A program made the translations under genes and the position numbers. From Polaromonas sp. (GTDB taxonomy: Bacteria > Pseudomonadota > Gammaproteobacteria > Burkholderiales > Burkholderiaceae_C), in the NCBI RefSeq assembly GCF_029945685.1, contig NZ_JAQSDA010000025.1, positions 186,001-250,000 on the forward strand: DNA of 64,000 nucleotides, in the 5' to 3' direction. The notes beneath the pieces are model-generated. The model was not told the origin of the DNA. It saw only the letters and a program-made list of their open reading frames with translations, and searched no databases. Positions 1 through 7,074 of the stretch are shown piece after piece (the first letter of the stretch is position 1; every line of letters starts with the position of its first letter).

Positions 1-1137
1 CGGCAACTGGAAGGTGCGCGCGCTGATCTGGTGGAGAGTGGGGAAAAGTACAGGCTGCTGTTTGAAAACGCCCCGGATGCCTACCTGATGGCCAATGCCG
101 ATGGCTCCTTTCACACGGCCAACCCGGCGGCTTCCGCCCTGTTCGGCATCCCGCGCCAGGACCTGTGGCGCATCGGGCGCAGCGATGTGACCAGCGACCC
201 CCGGCTGGCAGGTTTTCTGGAGGAACGCAGCAGGACCGGCTCTGCCCGGGGGGAGTTGACCCTGCGGCGCGGCGACGGGAGCACTTTTCTGGCTGAGGTA
301 TCTTCATCGACTTACACGGACAGCCGGGGCCGGCCCATGAGCAGCACCTTTGTTCACGACATCACGGCGAAAAGGCAAGGGGAAGAAGAAATCCTCAGCC
401 TCAACGCGACGCTGGAGCAGCGTGTGCACGATCGCACCGCGGAGCTGCAGTCAGCTTACGAGGATCTGGAGCGGCTCTCCCAAGTGATGGCGCATGACCT
501 GCGTTCCCCACTGCTGGCCATCGAGGGTTTTGCCGGCCTGCTCATGCGCGATGCGAGCCAGTTGCTCGATGAGCGACAGAAAGGCCACCTGGACAGAATC
601 CATGCGGCTGCGATACGCATGGCCGAAATGATAGACGCGCTGCTTCAATTTGCAGATGTGTCCCGTTCGACGCTGAAGATGCAGACGCTGGATATCGCCG
701 CGATGGCCGACAAGGCGCTCTGGTCCTGCCAGAAACGTGATCCGCAGCGCGTGGTCAAGGCCGTGGTACAGCGGCCGGTGATGCTCGAAGGCGACGCGCG
801 CATGATCACCTTGGTCATGGAGACCCTGATCGGGACCGCGTGGAAGAACACGGCACGCAATAAAAACGCCGAAATCGGGGTGGGCGCTGAGTCAGGGCCC
901 GCAGGCGAGATGGTCTGTTTTGTCAGCTACAACGGCACCGAAACCAACCCGGCAGCCGTCGATCAGGCGCTCGAAGCTTTCCCGTCACTCCGGACCGCCA
1001 GGGAGTCGGCGCACAGCGACATCGTTCTTGACAACATGCGATTGGTGATTGCCCGGCACGGTGGACGGGTGTGGCGCGAGTCCACGTCAGGGCGGGGCAC
1101 CATCTATCGCTTCACGCTGGATCAGGTGGCGCATTGA
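1..1137 (+). CDS. PAS-domain sensor histidine kinase, 5' end outside the window
   Basis: The frame is open from base 1, so the N-terminus is missing; 378 residues are visible. A PAS sensor domain (about residues 15-120) is followed by a coiled-coil linker and a HisKA dimerisation helix with the H-box VMAHDLRSPL (His near visible residue 165). The C-terminal HATPase region is degenerate: the N-box reads METLIGTAWKNTA, with Thr where the Mg-binding Asn normally sits, and the G1 motif DxGxG is replaced by SYNGTET. The family normally autophosphorylates on the H-box His using ATP. Here ATP binding is doubtful, so it may act as a phosphatase or signalling scaffold. No response regulator gene is adjacent. 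Confidence 0.85.
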   Translation, partial: RQLEGARADLVESGEKYRLLFENAPDAYLMANADGSFHTANPAASALFGIPRQDLWRIGRSDVTSDPRLAGFLEERSRTGSARGELTLRRGDGSTFLAEVSSSTYTDSRGRPMSSTFVHDITAKRQGEEEILSLNATLEQRVHDRTAELQSAYEDLERLSQVMAHDLRSPLLAIEGFAGLLMRDASQLLDERQKGHLDRIHAAAIRMAEMIDALLQFADVSRSTLKMQTLDIAAMADKALWSCQKRDPQRVVKAVVQRPVMLEGDARMITLVMETLIGTAWKNTARNKNAEIGVGAESGPAGEMVCFVSYNGTETNPAAVDQALEAFPSLRTARESAHSDIVLDNMRLVIARHGGRVWRESTSGRGTIYRFTLDQVAH

Positions 1138-1185
1138 GGCGGCGCACCCTGCACCGCCTGCCTGGGCAAGTGCCGTCTGCCTCAG

Positions 1186-1566
1186 TCAGTCCTCGAACAG
1201 GTACTCCACCTCGCCCAGCCAGCGTTTTTCAATGACCGTCAGGCTGGCCCGCTTGCCGGCCTGCACCATGCGACCGACGGAACTGCGAAAGGCCGCGCCA
1301 GGCGTTTCCTCCAGCCATCGGTCGGCCGTGTCGTCCGGAAATTCCAGGCCGAGCTTTTCGCCGACCTCCATGCCGCTGTCGCAGCCGTGCCTGAATGCCA
1401 GCAGCAGTGACATGGCCAGGCGATGGTGCCCGGCTGCGCAGTGAAACACGCCAATCGTCCGGTCATACACAAAAGGCAGACTGAGGTCGGCAAGGGCAAG
1501 AGGCTGGGGTTCCTGGGCGCCGGCCGCCACCAGCATCTGCCATTGTTGCGGTGTGAAATTGATCAT
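1186..1566 (-). CDS. Hypothetical protein, 126 aa
   Basis: A compact soluble protein without signal peptide or membrane segment. It begins MINFTPQQWQMLVAAG, and its middle has an HCAAGHHRLAMSLLLAFRHG stretch with clustered Cys and His. The start is preceded on the minus strand by AAAGGAACC, a usable ribosome site. I do not recognise the family. It is convergent with the histidine kinase upstream and stands alone. Codon use matches the high-GC surroundings, which supports a real gene. Confidence 0.6.
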   Translation of the reverse strand: MINFTPQQWQMLVAAGAQEPQPLALADLSLPFVYDRTIGVFHCAAGHHRLAMSLLLAFRHGCDSGMEVGEKLGLEFPDDTADRWLEETPGAAFRSSVGRMVQAGKRASLTVIEKRWLGEVEYLFED

Positions 1567-1833
1567 GGTTCCTTTCCATGGCCGCGATCTTGCGGCTTTC
1601 GCGAGGACAGATCCCGCATAAATGTCGATGCCTCAGTGTAGGGGGGATTGTCCGGCTTTGTCCCCGTCTGAGAGCCTTTTGACAGGCCAGCCAGTGTGCT
1701 TTATTACCAAGGGCTTCAGCGGGGGGTGTGCTTGCGCCAGACTCACCGGCGCTTGTGTTGAGCACGGTACCCGCACCGCGCATGAAAGTCGCCGTCCACC
1801 GATTCAGCTCAATCTAGAGGGGGTGCGCCTTTG

Positions 1834-2520
1834 TCAGACGGCGTTGCCGTAAGCGGTCAGTTCCGCAAGCCTCACCACCTGGATGCTTTTAAACTCCACG
1901 CGAATATGTCCGAGTTGCACCAACATCTGCAGGCAGGCGTTGGTTCGCTGTCTGGACAGGCCGCAGATAAGTGCCAGGTCGTGCTGGGTGATGTCCAGTG
2001 CAACGCCTGCATGGCCCTGCATGTGACTGCACAGGGTGGCCACGCATTTCGCAACGCGCTGTTCTGGTCCGAGCAGGCGATCTGCTTCCAGCGTGGCGAT
2101 GAAGGAGCTCATTCTTGCGTTCATGAGATCCTGCAAGTAGTGGTTGAAGGGCAGGCTGACGTCGCGCAAGTGGAGGAAGGTATCCATCGGAACCAGTGCA
2201 ATGCGGGAAGGGCGCAAGGCGATGGCATCGTAGCGGCGGCGCTCCCGCTTGAGCAGCGAGCCCTCTCCGCACCACTGCATTTCATCGACACAGCCGAGCG
2301 TGGTTTCACGGCCGTCGGAGCCCATCACGGACATCTGCACCAGGCCCCTGATCACGCCCATCCAGTGAATCGAATGATCGCCGGCACGCACGATGAAGCC
2401 GCCTGCCGGCACCAGCTTTTCCGAGGAGGAGCGTTGTACGAGTTGCTGCTGCTTTTCTTCCAGGGTGATGTACCACGGGGTTTGCTCCAGCACCCGGCTC
2501 AGAGGGGGATCATCATGCAT
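1834..2520 (-). CDS. Crp/Fnr family transcriptional regulator
   Basis: The 228-residue protein has an N-terminal cyclic-nucleotide-type beta-barrel (about 20-140), a long dimer helix and a C-terminal winged helix-turn-helix (about 170-215, with DLALICGLSRQRTNACLQML). The Cys cluster that binds Fe-S in FNR is absent, so it is not an oxygen-sensing FNR. The effector cannot be told from sequence. It lies 43 bp downstream of the crotonase gene on the same strand and may share its transcript. Confidence 0.85.
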   Translation of the reverse strand: MHDDPPLSRVLEQTPWYITLEEKQQQLVQRSSSEKLVPAGGFIVRAGDHSIHWMGVIRGLVQMSVMGSDGRETTLGCVDEMQWCGEGSLLKRERRRYDAIALRPSRIALVPMDTFLHLRDVSLPFNHYLQDLMNARMSSFIATLEADRLLGPEQRVAKCVATLCSHMQGHAGVALDITQHDLALICGLSRQRTNACLQMLVQLGHIRVEFKSIQVVRLAELTAYGNAV

Positions 2521-2563
2521 GTGGCTCGGTCTTAAGGGGGCGGGGGGGCTGGAGGGCGCTGGC

Positions 2564-3499
2564 CTAAACCTTCGCCCGCGCCTGCGCCAGTCTGGCTTCC
2601 AGTTCGCGCACTAGGGCGCGGGCCTCGTCGCCTTCAGGTATCGGCCGGCCACTGTCGCGCCATTCGACCGCGTTTTTGAAGCCTTCCATCTGGGCCTGGC
2701 GCCGGAACCACATGCCTTCGGGGTTGTGCCGGGTGATGCCGTCAAACACCGTGGCAAACATCTGGCTTTGCTCCAGGCCCATCGACAGCCACACCTGGTT
2801 GACCACCAGTTTGTGCATGGCAAGGTGCGATTTGGGCACGCCGGCGATACGGCGCGCCAGCGCCTGGGTGGCGCCGTCAAGCTCGGCGGCGGGCACGGAC
2901 AGGTTGGCCAGCCCCCATTCGGCCGCCTTGGCGCCGTCGATGGTGTCGCCGGTGAACATCAGCTGTTTGGCCCGGATGGCGCCGATGCGGTAGGTCCACA
3001 TGGCGGTGGTGGGGCAACCCCAGACGCGGGTGGGCATGTAGCCGATGCGGGCGTCGTCGGCCATCACCAGCAGGTCGCAGCACAGCGCGATATCGCTGCC
3101 GCCGGCCACCGCGTACCCGTGGACCTTGGCAATCGTCGGCTTGGAGCAGCGCCAGAGGGACATGAACTCGTCGGTGTTGCGCTTCATCAGCGCATAGTCC
3201 ACCATCGGGTCCCAGGGGGTCTTCTCCTGTCGGCACGGGTGGTCGTCCACGATGTTGCCCGGGTCCTGCCCTTCTGCGTATTCGTTCAGGTCGTAACCGG
3301 CGCAGAAGGCGCGGCCTTCGCCCTCCACGATGATGACGTGCACTTCGTCGTCGGCCTCAGCCCAGCGCACCGCCTGTTGAATGTCGGAGGGCATGGTGCT
3401 GCTGATGGCGTTGAGTTTGTCCGGGCGGTTCAGCCGCAGGCGGGCAATGCGGGGTTCCTGGTCGTCCTTGTGGATGGTCACACTGTCAAAAGCGGGCAT
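2564..3499 (-). CDS. Enoyl-CoA hydratase/isomerase (crotonase) family protein
   Basis: This start gives 311 residues and is chosen because AGGAGACCCTC precedes the ATG; a longer reading to 3592 has no such site. Crotonase features are IARLRLNRPDKLNAIS near the N-terminus, the oxyanion-hole segment FCAGYDLNEY, and HGYAVAGGSDIALCCDLLVM. The protein is about 50 residues longer than a minimal crotonase, with extra sequence after the first oxyanion segment. Family members hydrate or isomerise acyl-CoA thioesters; the substrate is not evident. A perfect 16-bp palindrome lies about 90 bp upstream. Confidence 0.85.
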   Translation of the reverse strand: MPAFDSVTIHKDDQEPRIARLRLNRPDKLNAISSTMPSDIQQAVRWAEADDEVHVIIVEGEGRAFCAGYDLNEYAEGQDPGNIVDDHPCRQEKTPWDPMVDYALMKRNTDEFMSLWRCSKPTIAKVHGYAVAGGSDIALCCDLLVMADDARIGYMPTRVWGCPTTAMWTYRIGAIRAKQLMFTGDTIDGAKAAEWGLANLSVPAAELDGATQALARRIAGVPKSHLAMHKLVVNQVWLSMGLEQSQMFATVFDGITRHNPEGMWFRRQAQMEGFKNAVEWRDSGRPIPEGDEARALVRELEARLAQARAKV

Positions 3500-3586
3500 G
3501 AGGGTCTCCTGAAGGTTGGGGCAGTGGCTGGCCCGCCTGCGCTGCGGCGGCCTGCTTTCACTATAGTCAGCGCGCGCAGCGCCGGT

Positions 3587-3602
3587 TGTCATTGCAATGA
3601 CA
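3587..3602. promoter_or_regulatory. Perfect 16-bp palindrome, probable operator
   Basis: TGTCATTGCAATGACA is perfectly self-complementary. It sits in the 330-bp divergent region between the crotonase gene and the small gene at 3830, on the crotonase side. Symmetric sites of this size are typical for dimeric TetR, GntR or MarR regulators; the cognate protein is unknown. The rest of the region (3603-3829) holds a short GC-rich hairpin near 3716-3737 and no gene that I can support. Confidence 0.5.
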
Positions 3603-3829
3603 CCTCAGGCACGGGGTTTTCCCTTGCCGGCCTGGGCTGTCACGGCGAAGTGACGCCAGCTTGCCCGCGATACCGGGATCACAAGCCTGCATTCCGGTTT
3701 GCCGGTGGGCCTTCTTCGCGGGCTCGCCCTTCGGGCGTTGCCGCCATGTTAGGGTGAGGCCCTGATATTTAAATGCTGCAGCTTGCAGGTGCGGGCCGTC
3801 AGTGTGACCGATTCCCGAAAGGTGGCTGT

Positions 3830-4231
3830 ATGGCGATAGGCTGGTTGACGGTTTTGCAGAGCGTGCCCTGGGCCGAGGTGGTGAGCAATGCACCCAAGGT
3901 CGCTGCCGGCGCGAAAAAGCTGTGGAACGCGGTGGGCAGGAAACCTTCCGCCAGCGCGCAGGTTTCCGACGCCACCGAGGCGGCGCTGTCGCCCGAGGTC
4001 CGGGCCATCACCGCCCTGACCGCGCATATCAGTGAGCTGGAAACGGCAACCAAAGAACTGCAGGAACAGATGCTCGCATCGTCGGAGCTGATCAAGGCGC
4101 TGGCCGAGCAGAACACGCAGCTGATTCTGCGCATCGAGACACAGCGCCGCCGCATGGCGTGGCTGGCTGCCGCGGTGGGGCTGGCCGGTCTGGCGGCGCT
4201 GGCCAGTCTGGGGCTGTTGCTGGTGCGCTGA
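3830..4231 (+). CDS. Small coiled-coil protein with C-terminal membrane anchor
   Basis: 133 residues from an ATG preceded by GAAAGGTGG. The N-terminus (MAIGWLTVLQSVPWAEVV) may be amphipathic. Residues about 65-110 form a predicted coiled coil rich in Glu, Gln and Leu, and the last 25 residues are a hydrophobic helix (WLAAAVGLAGLAALASLGLL), suggesting a tail-anchored inner-membrane protein. I do not recognise a named family. The gene stands alone and is convergent with the next one. Confidence 0.65.
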   Translation: MAIGWLTVLQSVPWAEVVSNAPKVAAGAKKLWNAVGRKPSASAQVSDATEAALSPEVRAITALTAHISELETATKELQEQMLASSELIKALAEQNTQLILRIETQRRRMAWLAAAVGLAGLAALASLGLLLVR

Positions 4232-4246
4232 CGGGCCGCGGCGGGC

Positions 4247-4576
4247 TCAGAGCGGAATGATTTCGAAGCGGGCCTCACCCATGTCGCGGCCCAAGGGGCG
4301 AAATGCCGCGAGGATGGCGTCGGATTCGGCGTTTTCCCACAGCGCAATGACCTGCTCCTCGGCTTCGGACGCCTTCCCGTCCAGCGGCAAATCCTCGTTG
4401 ATGGACTGCACCAGCATGTAGGTCTGCAGGGAAGGCAGCACCTGGTCGGGGCCGCCCAGGGAAAATTCAAGCGACATGCGAAAACGCAGTTCCGCCGCCC
4501 CGCGTTCGTCGGGGCTGAGGCTGGGGCAATCGACGAGCTTGACCTCGTAATGGCCGGGGCCGGAGGGCTTGTTCAT
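4247..4576 (-). CDS. Conserved hypothetical protein, 109 aa
   Basis: A small acidic protein (MNKPSGPGHYEVKLVDCP to the C-terminal RFEIIPL) without membrane segments. Its start overlaps the stop of the upstream minus-strand gene by 4 bp (ATGA), so the two are almost certainly translationally coupled. The family is not recognised. Partnership with the nuclease-fold gene upstream is the best clue to function. Confidence 0.65.
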   Translation of the reverse strand: MNKPSGPGHYEVKLVDCPSLSPDERGAAELRFRMSLEFSLGGPDQVLPSLQTYMLVQSINEDLPLDGKASEAEEQVIALWENAESDAILAAFRPLGRDMGEARFEIIPL

Positions 4577-5376
4577 GAGGGTTCTTTCTCTTGTTGGCTG
4601 CTGTCGGCATCGTCCAGCAAGCCCTGTTCGTCATCGCGCAGACCGGCGACGGGGGTCGCCTTGGCCAGCGCGACCCACACGCCGAAAGGCAGTTGCTGGC
4701 GGGCACGCCGCGGCGCGGCGCGGGCCACCACCAGCCGCTGGCCTTCGAGCTGCATCACGCCGCATTCCGGCGGGATTTCGTCGGCGGCGGCAATCGGCCG
4801 TCCCCTGGTGTCGCAACCCAGCACATACCAGCACTCGCCGCCCAAATCGAGATAGGCGCCGCGTTTTTCGGGCCGACGCAGGTCCCCCAGCAAATCGGAG
4901 CGTCGTACCTTGATCTCGTGGACGACGGGCTCGACGTAGGCTTCCACCGAGGTGTTGCGGATCGAAAACACGTCCGGCCGCACCAAACACCAGCGTGCAG
5001 CGCCGCCTTCGGCCAGTGGTGGCAACTGCGCGCGCAGGCTCAAGGCCCGCCAGGTGATGCGGCCGGCGCGCGCCATCTCGCAGGCCACGCGTTCGACCAG
5101 CGCCTCATGCGCCGACAGGGCCGCACGGTTGCGCACCAGCGTATCGGCCAGGCAGGCGACGCCGGTATCGGTCACGCGCAGGGTTTCGTGGCCTGACGGG
5201 CCGGCAACGCGCTGCAGCAGGCCGGCGGCCAGCAACTCGATTTCCAGCGGGTCCTGGCAGGGCCAGCCGGCGGAGCGGTAGATCTCGCGCAGGCGCCGCG
5301 CATGGGCGCGGCCCAGCACGGTGGGCGGGTGGGCAAGTGTCGCGGGGCGGGGTGCGGCGGGGAAGGCGTCGAGCAT
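4573..5376 (-). CDS. Putative PD-(D/E)XK nuclease-fold protein, MmcB-like
   Basis: 267 residues from the ATG at 5376. The N-terminal half looks like a winged-helix DNA-binding region. In the C-terminal half, PVVHEIKVRRSDLLGDLRRP followed by EKRGAYLDLGGECWYVLG matches the E-x-K active-site strand and the following helix of the MmcB type of PD-(D/E)XK proteins, and DEIPPECGVMQLE is a typical end of that fold. A DNA-processing or repair role is therefore an inference from fold. The stop overlaps the next gene's start by 4 bp, forming a two-gene operon. Confidence 0.6.
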   Translation of the reverse strand: MLDAFPAAPRPATLAHPPTVLGRAHARRLREIYRSAGWPCQDPLEIELLAAGLLQRVAGPSGHETLRVTDTGVACLADTLVRNRAALSAHEALVERVACEMARAGRITWRALSLRAQLPPLAEGGAARWCLVRPDVFSIRNTSVEAYVEPVVHEIKVRRSDLLGDLRRPEKRGAYLDLGGECWYVLGCDTRGRPIAAADEIPPECGVMQLEGQRLVVARAAPRRARQQLPFGVWVALAKATPVAGLRDDEQGLLDDADSSQQEKEPS

Positions 5377-5469
5377 GAAAAAGGGTCGTCGAAAGGGGCG
5401 TGAAACAGGAGGGGCCCGGGGCGGGACAACAAGGCGGAAGAAGGAGCTTAAATCAACTGCGCCTATACG

Positions 5470-5525
5470 CCAAATTGGCCTCCGGCCCAATGGGAGAAAG
5501 AGCAAACAGCTATCAATACTGTAGC
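5470..5525 (-). repeat. Short interspersed element S, intergenic copy
   Basis: On the minus strand this reads GCTACAGTATTGATAGCTG at one end and GGCCGGAGGCCAATTTGGCG at the other, matching the S pattern used throughout this window: an AT-containing GCTAC...ATAGCTG palindrome, a GCGC-like middle, then a version of ACAAGGGCTAGAGGCC. It lies just 3' of the acetyltransferase gene stop. Confidence 0.7.
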
Positions 5526-5526
5526 G

Positions 5527-7074
5527 TCACGGGGAGGCATGGCCACCGGGCCCGGCCTGCCGGAACGGGTTGCGCCGCTCCAGTTCTTCCATGTAACCGG
5601 CCATGCCTTCGCCCTCGCGTTCCAGGAAACGCTCCACCGCGTCGGCAAAGGCCGGGTGCGCCAGCCAGTGGGCGCTGGTGGTCTTGACCGGCAGCAGGGC
5701 GCGCGCCATCTTGTGTTCGCCCTGGGCACCACCCTCGAAGCGCTGGTAACCGTGGGTGATGCACCATTGCAGCGGCTGGTAATAACAGGCCTCGAAGTGC
5801 AGGCAGTCGACGCGCTCCAGCGCACCCCAGTAGCGGCCGTAGGCAACCTTGACCGGATTTGTATCGTCAAATTGGCCTGTAGCCCGCGGCGAACGCAGCG
5901 AAGGGCCGCCCCGAGCAAGTTCAGCCCCCTCGGAGGGCAGCGAGGACACGCCAGTGCCGAGCGTGGGGGCCATTCCACCTGCGCTGACAGCTATCAAACT
6001 TGTAGCGATCGGCGTGCCATCGCGCTCCGCCACAAACAGCAGCCAGTTCTCCGGCATGGTGGCCTGCATGCGCTGGAAGAAGTCGCGGCTCAGGTAGGGC
6101 GCATTGCCGTGTTCGTAGTAGGTGCGCTCGTAGCAGCGGTAAAAGAAGTTCCAGTCAGCAGCGCTGATGTTTTTGCCGAGTGACCAGCGAAAGCGCACGC
6201 CGGCCTCCTGCACCTTGCGCCGCTCCTGGCGGATTTTCTTGCGTTTTTCCTGGCTCAGCGACATCAGGAAGTCGTCGAAGTCGCGGAACGGTCGGCCCTC
6301 TCCTTCTTCACCAGCCGGGGCCGCGGAACCGGCTTTGCCGGGCCGCAGGCGCAGCGCCCCCTCGGGGGGCAGCGAGGACACGTCAGTGCCGAGCGTGGGG
6401 GCGTTATTGTTACCAGCCAGGGCCGCGGAACCGGCTTTGCCGGGCCGCAGGCGCAGCGCCCCCTCGGGGGGCAGCGCAGTACGCGAAGCGACAAGCGTGG
6501 GGGCTGTATTGGTCCAGTGGAATTGCACGTTGTGCCGCAGCATCAGCCCGGCTTCCTCGCAGGCGGCTACGTCCTCGTCCGTGACAAACAGCAGGTGCAG
6601 TGAGGACAGTTCTTCTTCCCCGCACCAGGCCACCAGCGCCTTGACCAGCCGCGTTCGGGTAGCGGCATCGCGCGCCAGCAGTCGCGGGCCGGGCACCGGC
6701 GTGAAGGGCGGGGCCACCAGGGCCTTGGGGTAGTAGGGCAGGCCGTGCTGGTGGTAGGCATTGGCCCAGGCGTGGTCGAACACGTACTCGCCGTAGGAAT
6801 GGTCTTTCAGGTACAGCGCGCAGGCGCCGACCAGCTGCGCACCCAGCGACAGCGTGACAAAACGCGCGGTCCAGCCGGTTTGCGGGGTGGCACTGCCGCT
6901 TTCCAGCATGGCCGCGAGGTACTCATGGCGCATGAAGGGATTCAGGCTGGCGTCACCCGGCTGCGCCACGAGCAGGGCGTTCCAGTCGGCGGCCGGCACC
7001 TGCAGCGGCGAATCCAGCACGCGGATGACATAATCGTTTTCAGTCACAGTACCAACCGTTTTTTCTTTTTTCAT
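5527..7074 (-). CDS. GNAT/FemAB-like acyltransferase (DUF482 family) with repeat-derived insertions
   Basis: 515 residues from ATG 7074; a GTG at 7047 is an alternative start. The core matches the DUF482/peptidogalycan family of double-GNAT proteins: HAWANAYHQHGLPYYPKALV, DDFLMSLSQEKRKKIRQERR, VAYGRYWGALERVDCLHFEA and GAQGEHKMARALLP. The family is usually near 400 residues. The excess is repeat DNA read in frame. Residues about 191-260 hold two tandem copies of element L (LPPEGALRLRPGKAGSA twice), and residues about 357-405 hold one degenerate L inside an S element (TSLIAVSAGG...RATGQFDD). No frameshift or stop results, and the flanking family motifs are intact. The start codon overlaps the divergent nadE start. 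Confidence 0.85.
   Translation of the reverse strand: MKKEKTVGTVTENDYVIRVLDSPLQVPAADWNALLVAQPGDASLNPFMRHEYLAAMLESGSATPQTGWTARFVTLSLGAQLVGACALYLKDHSYGEYVFDHAWANAYHQHGLPYYPKALVAPPFTPVPGPRLLARDAATRTRLVKALVAWCGEEELSSLHLLFVTDEDVAACEEAGLMLRHNVQFHWTNTAPTLVASRTALPPEGALRLRPGKAGSAALAGNNNAPTLGTDVSSLPPEGALRLRPGKAGSAAPAGEEGEGRPFRDFDDFLMSLSQEKRKKIRQERRKVQEAGVRFRWSLGKNISAADWNFFYRCYERTYYEHGNAPYLSRDFFQRMQATMPENWLLFVAERDGTPIATSLIAVSAGGMAPTLGTGVSSLPSEGAELARGGPSLRSPRATGQFDDTNPVKVAYGRYWGALERVDCLHFEACYYQPLQWCITHGYQRFEGGAQGEHKMARALLPVKTTSAHWLAHPAFADAVERFLEREGEGMAGYMEELERRNPFRQAGPGGHASP
5866..6007 (-). repeat. Element S interrupted by a degenerate element L, inside a coding region
   Basis: On the minus strand the sequence begins with an S half (GCTACAAGTTTGATAGCTG, then GCGCAGGT), continues with a degenerate L copy (from GCCCCCACGCTCGG at about 5971 to CCGCGG at 5884), then resumes S (GGCTACAGGCCAATTTGA). 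The whole is in frame within the acyltransferase gene. No target duplication is visible. The order implies S arrived first and L inserted into it. Confidence 0.7.
6312..6403 (-). repeat. GC-rich palindromic element L, in-frame coding copy 1
   Basis: About 92 bp starting GCCCCCACGCTCGG on the minus strand, then CCCCCCGAGGGGGC and a GC-rich inverted repeat ending in CCGCGGCCCCGG. It closely resembles the intergenic copies at 8768 and 9260. Here it encodes APTLGTDVSSLPPEGALRLR and continues in frame. Confidence 0.85.
6414..6505 (-). repeat. GC-rich palindromic element L, in-frame coding copy 2
   Basis: Tandem to copy 1 in the same orientation, offset by 102 bp (34 codons), so both copies keep the same reading frame. 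It encodes APTLVASRTALPPEGALRLR and continues to GKAGSAALAG. The divergence between copies 1 and 2 (VASRTA versus GTDVSS) shows they are not a recent perfect duplication. Confidence 0.85.

Noticed and set aside
1679-1707. Promoter-like TTGACA-N17-TATTAC on the plus strand
   Set aside because: There is no plus-strand gene downstream before the convergent Crp/Fnr gene, so it may be fortuitous; a small RNA cannot be excluded but has no terminator.
6312-6505. Tandem repeats considered as a CRISPR or VNTR
   Set aside because: Only two units, no short spacers and clear identity with intergenic element L.
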